Both the position numbers and the translations under genes were made by a program. The notes beneath the pieces are model-generated. The model did not search any database. It worked only from the letters and a program-made list of their open reading frames with translations, and was not told where the DNA came from. From Lingula anatina (taxonomy: Eukaryota; Brachiopoda; Lingulata; Lingulida; Lingulidae), in NCBI RefSeq assembly GCF_001039355.2, contig NW_019775813.1, positions 366,611 through 430,610 of the forward strand: a stretch of DNA of 64,000 nucleotides. Direction: 5' to 3'. Positions 59,270 to 64,000 of the stretch are shown here, piece after piece; position 1 is the first letter of the stretch, and every line of letters begins with the position of its first letter.

Positions 59270-60037
59270 TTCGACATTTACCGCAAATATCCCCAGCACA
59301 CATTGAAGCCGTACGCACGACCGCGTCTGATGATGGTTTACAGCAATTAAGCGATGATTTCCATTTTCCGTTATCCCTTGAATCTCAGCTGTCGCACTAA
59401 CAGCTAGATTATGTGCAATTTCAAACCCACTCCAGATGAGTGGCCGGCGTCGAGGTCCGTCGAGGTGGTAAAATTTGATTATTTATGGTTACATAATTTT
59501 ATGCTGTTTATCTTCTTAATATGATTAAAGAAGTATTTGTCATCAGAGAGATTCACCATGGAGTGGTTCACGTACTTAACACGCTTCAAAACAGAGCGCG
59601 TCTCCTCTTCAAACTTTATCAACGCGGTTTTGTTCTTTTATGCAGATATACAATGCAACTGAAGCCACAAGTATAATTGACGTTATGCAATTGTTGCTTT
59701 GCCAGCCCCAAAATGTGTATGCACATTGGCGAAGTTTGACAGGTTTACAAACGTGAACCGCGACATTATTGTAAATATTCTGCTTGCCATCAGACCATGT
59801 GGACCTTCGTAGATGACCATACTTTAAGAGATTATTACAAAAAAAAAAAAAAAAAAAAAGATATAAAAAACATGAACTAAATGAGAATGTCTGAATGTAT
59901 TCATTAACATTTTGCAAGTATGGGGAAATTTTCGTTTAAACCAGGAAAATCCTTTTTTTTTTTTTTGGCCACCTCAAACAGTCGTTTCCCATTCAATTGT
60001 TGAAAATCGTCAGTAAACGTGCACGGGTATTGGGCTT
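59270..60037. other. Spacer between inverted pentraxin genes, with MITE family 1 relic
   Basis: No gene recognised. At about 59822-59985 a diverged relic of the 346-bp family-1 element remains (ATTCATTAACATTTTGCAAG, CAGGAAAATCC, TTTTTTGGCC blocks in the order found at 23880-24020). Confidence 0.6.
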
Positions 60038-60134
60038 TAAGGATATTGTAACCCTTTGTTATCATCCAGATACCGAAAATGAGATTTTTCCTGTATCTAA
60101 TTATTCAATAATGCATCAATTAAAAAAAACCTCG

Positions 60135-60182
<48 letters not shown>

Positions 60183-60540
60183 ATGGAGTTATGAGCCCCT
60201 AATTACAGATTTTTATAAAGAAGGGCTTTGTTTTGCTTTATCAACGATGCAGTCTGAACTAAAACTTTTAAGAAAATCACTGGCAGGATTTGGGGGTACT
60301 ATATGGTGTCATTGAATAGGCGTTGAAACGGTGTCGTGGGTGCCCAGGCTAAAGATTAATTTGAGAAACCGATTTTTTAGTTTTCACCCCCAAATCTCAA
60401 TCATGACGTCACCATACGATGACATGTGTGAAAATGTTAATTCATTTAGTCACTAAACACTGAAGATTTATCTATTACCCAAAATAATGTTTGTAAGGCA
60501 GTAAATAAGAAGTTTTGGGTGAAGGGTGACAATATCCTTA
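60038..60540. mobile_element. 503-bp inverted-repeat element in the pentraxin spacer
   Basis: Ends are inverted copies: TAAGGATATTGTAACCCT at the left and AGGGTGACAATATCCTTA at the right. The interior is non-coding with an A run and an (AT)n tract at about 60137-60177. Flanks do not show a clear target duplication beyond TA or T. Confidence 0.75.
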
Positions 60541-60675
60541 GGTCGGATATTTGATATGAACTTATAATTGGCTCTAAGCTTCAGTTCCTGTAGTCAGATA
60601 TTTACATCCGTGTAGCTGGTTATTATCTGATACGAGAAACGTGATGTTTCAATAAACAGGACAGACAATAAGCAC

Positions 60676-60682
60676 TATATAA
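60676..60682 (+). promoter_or_regulatory. TATA box of intact pentraxin gene
   Basis: CACTATATAAGTAG lies about 80 bp upstream of the ATG at 60763, inside the repeat unit shared with the left gene. In the left gene's triplicated array the matching boxes are near 59078 and 59157 (TATATAA), and the one nearest the gene is altered (TTTATAA, near 58998). Confidence 0.65.
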
Positions 60683-60762
60683 GTAGTAATTTACGCATGA
60701 GTATACTAACAGCCTTTCGCCTGTTTAGTGATACTCATCTGGAGCCCTGTCAGAGAAGAACC

Positions 60763-62528
60763 ATGCGCTTTTTAACAGCGTCTGTTTTACTTCTCTCCGC
60801 TGGGTTGTCCATCTCTGGTAAGTTGTTCTCTTTGCCTATACTTCAGGAAGGATAACGGCTTAGTAAATAGACCCTATTTTTTAAAGGTCACATATCCATG
60901 GTATCTCACAAAAAAGTGGATCACGTCGGTAAGTTACCGATTTTGCATAATATTTGCATACTTTTCACTTGTCTCATTATTTTTGTAGTTTTATATTGCA
61001 GTATCCTGTAAAAAAATAGGGCAGACAATAAGCACTATATATATTATATATTTTGTAATTGTTGATATATATATCAACAATTATAAAAAGCGATTCAGAG
61101 AAGTGTATTATTTAAAGTTTTTTAAAAGTTTAATATTTAAATATAATACAAAATGCATCACTGCGTGACTACAATATTCCCCTTTTGTGGAATGATTCGC
61201 GTAGTAATGACTCAGGCACATGACATTTGTTTAACCAAAGAGTGCTAAGAATTTTCAGCCAATTAAGTTACGTTTCTTTTTCGATCTTTTAGCAGTGCTA
61301 CTTGAACAGGTTGTCATTTTCTTGGAAACGATCATTTACTTTCATTGGTGACAAAGGCCATTTAATAAAACTTTTTTGTCCACTTTGACGGTGTGGATTA
61401 GAAACTTGTAAAACTATCTGACACAAATTGTGTTCAATCAACTTTTATTTTTAAGACAAACTTTTAAAAACAAAGCTGCAGTTATCTGTTGAAACGGCCC
61501 CAAAGATGGAAGCCCTGTGACATATTTAAAGACAAATGCCCTTAATTATTTCCAGATAAAACTTCGATCTTTCGCTTGCCATCGCCAAAGACCACAAAGA
61601 GCTACGTGAAGCTGCAGGCAGCCACTCCTGCGATGACCGCCATGACAGCGTGCCTGAGGGCTAAGACCGCCTTTACTGGAAACGGAAGTTCACATTTCCT
61701 GTCCTACGCCGTGGGTTCTATGGACAACGCTTTCCTCTTTGCGTACAATGGGAATGGAGTCATCTACAGCTTGGTATTTAACGCAATAAAAGACACATCC
61801 GTGTCTAAAGTCCATGATGGGGCCTGGCACCACTGGTGCTTCTCTTGGAACAATCGTGGTGGCAAGTGGACGGTTTACAAGGACGGCATGCCTGCAGCGG
61901 CGGGCACTGGCTTCCAGGCAGACAAAACCATACCAGCAAGTAAGAAAATACTTTTCATTTAGTAATAAGTCAATTTTATGATATATATATATATTTGCAT
62001 AAAACATATCCAGGTTACCTTTCTTAGGTGTCACGGATATATATATATATATCCGTGACACCTAAGAAAGGTAACCTGGATATGTTTTATGCAAATGGTA
62101 CTCAAAGGACCTCTTGTTCTTCCCACATCCCGCACTGATTTTCAACTCACTTTAATTATGCTGCACAATTACTTTTGTAGTAGGTATACCTACCTTCATA
62201 TTGTATATTCATATTCTTTAATTCTAGAATCATAAGAAAATGAAATGAAATAAAACAAACGACTATATGTTATTTGTTCAACTTATTTTAAGATGGAGTT
62301 TGGATTGTTGGACAAGATCAAGATACGGTAGGCGGCGGATTTGATGCTACACAAGCATATGTTGGTGACATCACTAGCATCAATGTTTGGAACACCGACA
62401 ATGTAAACGTGGCAGCAGTGGCAAACTGTGGCGATAATTTTGGAGGAAACGTCATCTCTTGGTATGACGTCAGCAAAGAAATTCACGAAGTGTCTACATA
62501 CAGAGAAGATCTTTGCAAATTGAAATAA
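60763..62528 (+). CDS. Pentraxin (C-reactive-protein-like) secreted protein, intact
   Basis: Three exons: 60763-60817 (signal peptide [19 protein letters not shown]), 61556-61939 and 62293-62528. Phases agree and give 224 residues, the normal size for a short pentraxin. The beta-jellyroll domain shows the family signature around HHWCFSWNN with its Cys (paired with the Cys in TACLRAK), [13 protein letters not shown], and the calcium-binding segment [22 protein letters not shown]. Short pentraxins are soluble pattern-recognition proteins that oligomerise as rings and bind phosphocholine-type or carbohydrate ligands in a calcium-dependent way; ligand binding here is inferred. It is the right arm of an inverted duplication whose left arm (56935-58921) is disrupted. 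Intron 2 carries a 104-bp perfect palindrome. Confidence 0.9.
61993..62096. repeat. 104-bp perfect palindrome in pentraxin intron 2
   Basis: Two 52-base arms that are exact reverse complements (outer ends ATTTGCATAAAACATATCCA and its complement), meeting in an AT run at 62037-62052 with no spacer. A second, shorter palindrome is at about 61057-61084 (AATTGTTGATATATATCAACAATT type). Confidence 0.93.
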
Positions 62529-63616
62529 GAGATACAAAGTAAAAATTGAATTTCGTTTGTCAAGCTTTTGCCTTTACAGATTACATGATGTACTAAATCC
62601 TATAATGTTCTTAGTTATCTATTATATTCCAGGACGTTCTACAAAAATTCTGGAATATAATTAAAAGTTAGTCTGATTATCACAACACCTAGCTGCTAAC
62701 ATTGGGCTCCTATATACACTGTAGGTGATCGAGTTAGTGTACAGTCAGCTGTGGGATGCTTACCAATGCTCACCACTTTCCTTGGCTTCGGTCGTCTGTT
62801 AGATCGTGGTCTGTGTGGTCCATATACTCATCACCAGGCGGTAGTCCTAGGTTACACTTCTTGCGCTATTGTATTACAATGGGTTAACTGTTAATTTTCA
62901 TTCTTGAAGACCAGCATGTGTCTGAGCAGTGTTGCACCTGTACTACACTGGGTTGGCTGTTCTCATTCTTGAAGGCCCCCATGTGTTTGAACACCTGTGT
63001 ATGCTGCAAGCCGGCTACTCAATCCTACTCCCATTGAGGATGGGGAGGTAGTATTTGCCCAAATCTATGACTAGCTAAAAGGACTTACTTTTTCCCCTAG
63101 ATTGTGAATTTTTCAGTTGACCATCTGAGTTCAATCCTCACCATGCAGCGGCAGAACATTGTGGTCACGCCCAAGTAACTCTGTGTTACTTCGATATTTC
63201 ATAGATGCAAATTTTTGCCACAAGAACTGATCAAATGCCAACATATGTTGTAGTTTCAAATGGCATAACTAAGATATACCAAGATATTCCCGAAAAGTGA
63301 TATTTCCTGCTTACTTGCTGAGCTGTATATACTGTAACAGGGGCAGATAAGTAGGTCAGTAAGAAGGTCAATGTACGACCAAAAATGTGAAGAACGTGCA
63401 CTTTTAAAGCTCTTTTATGGTTAATTGAGTAATTAAATCTGTTTATCGACGTTTCTTGATTCGTAGAAAAAAAACGCTTGGTCCAAATATATCTTTAATA
63501 GAAAAGAAAAGAGACATAGACGATCAGAATTATGACTTTGTTGTTGTGGAAGCTATACTGCTTTACAACTTAGTCGAGAAAGGCCGAATTCTTATACATG
63601 TTTGTTAATTTTTTTT
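62529..63616. other. 3' flank of pentraxin gene, no gene recognised
   Basis: Contains an imperfect direct repeat of about 65 bp (about 62876 and 62945 on, both with TTCTCATTCTTGAAGGCC-like and CATGTGTTTGA-like blocks). Ends at an assembly gap. Confidence 0.55.
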
Positions 63617-64000
63617 NNNNNNNNNNNNNNNNNNNNNNNNNNNNNNNNNNNNNNNNNNNNNNNNNNNNNNNNNNNNNNNNNNNNNNNNNNNNNNNNNNNN
63701 NNNNNNNNNNNNNNNNNNNNNNNNNNNNNNNNNNNNNNNNNNNNNNNNNNNNNNNNNNNNNNNNNNNNNNNNNNNNNNNNNNNNNNNNNNNNNNNNNNNN
63801 NNNNNNNNNNNNNNNNNNNNNNNNNNNNNNNNNNNNNNNNNNNNNNNNNNNNNNNNNNNNNNNNNNNNNNNNNNNNNNNNNNNNNNNNNNNNNNNNNNNN
63901 NNNNNNNNNNNNNNNNNNNNNNNNNNNNNNNNNNNNNNNNNNNNNNNNNNNNNNNNNNNNNNNNNNNNNNNNNNNNNNNNNNNNNNNNNNNNNNNNNNNN
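63617..64000. other. Assembly gap to window end
   Basis: N run preceded by poly-T. Confidence 0.98.

Overview
This is an intron-rich animal nuclear locus. It has GT-AG introns, a nuclear tRNA, TATA-box promoters, (GT)n/(ATTT)n/(AG)n microsatellites and several families of short inverted-repeat transposons. The gene content is PSMD9, C-type lectin, pentraxin, cholinesterase-type esterase and leucine-rich-repeat (LRR) receptors. Together with AT-rich introns and very high polymorphism between near-identical copies, it suggests an outbred marine invertebrate such as a mollusc, another lophotrochozoan or a lancelet. The species cannot be fixed from the sequence. The N runs at 11595-11816, 27427-27675 and 63617-64000 are assembly gaps.

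Layout. (1) 48-14391 and 14393-25947 are two collinear copies of one block: a single-exon LRR receptor (+), PSMD9 (six exons, -) and a secreted C-type lectin (four exons, -). They meet at a single N (14392). They differ by transposon insertions (two inverted-repeat families and a solo LTR) and by inactivating changes: lectin copy A carries a stop codon, and copy B has lost a perfect TATA box. (2) 26.5-33.0 kb holds an intact 11-exon gene (+) for a Band-7/SPFH-like protein with a C-terminal coiled coil. Its promoter has a palindromic CRE. (3) 36.0-46.1 kb holds a second, unrelated LRR transmembrane receptor (-) in two near-identical copies joined at a single N (39083). The left copy lacks its 5' end. 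(4) 47.7-52.1 kb holds a three-exon gene (-) for a 77-residue secreted peptide that I do not recognise. Its first exon and promoter are repeated around single Ns at 48694 and 50432. (5) 53.4-56.7 kb holds an intron-containing tRNA-Lys(UUU), a broken carboxylesterase and a decayed second tRNA-Lys. (6) 56.9-62.5 kb is a head-to-head inverted pair of pentraxin genes. The right one is intact. The left one has a frameshifted signal-peptide exon and a triplicated promoter segment.

The recognisable products are mostly extracellular or surface recognition proteins (LRR receptors, C-type lectin, pentraxin, small secreted peptide), so the accessory part looks like an innate-immunity neighbourhood. PSMD9 (proteasome base chaperone) and the SPFH-like gene are housekeeping-type neighbours. 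The main caution is that every large duplication ends exactly at a single N, which fits two haplotypes laid end to end better than real tandem duplication. Exon coordinates were assembled by hand from splice sites and reading phase. All GT/AG ends and phases agree for the genes called intact.
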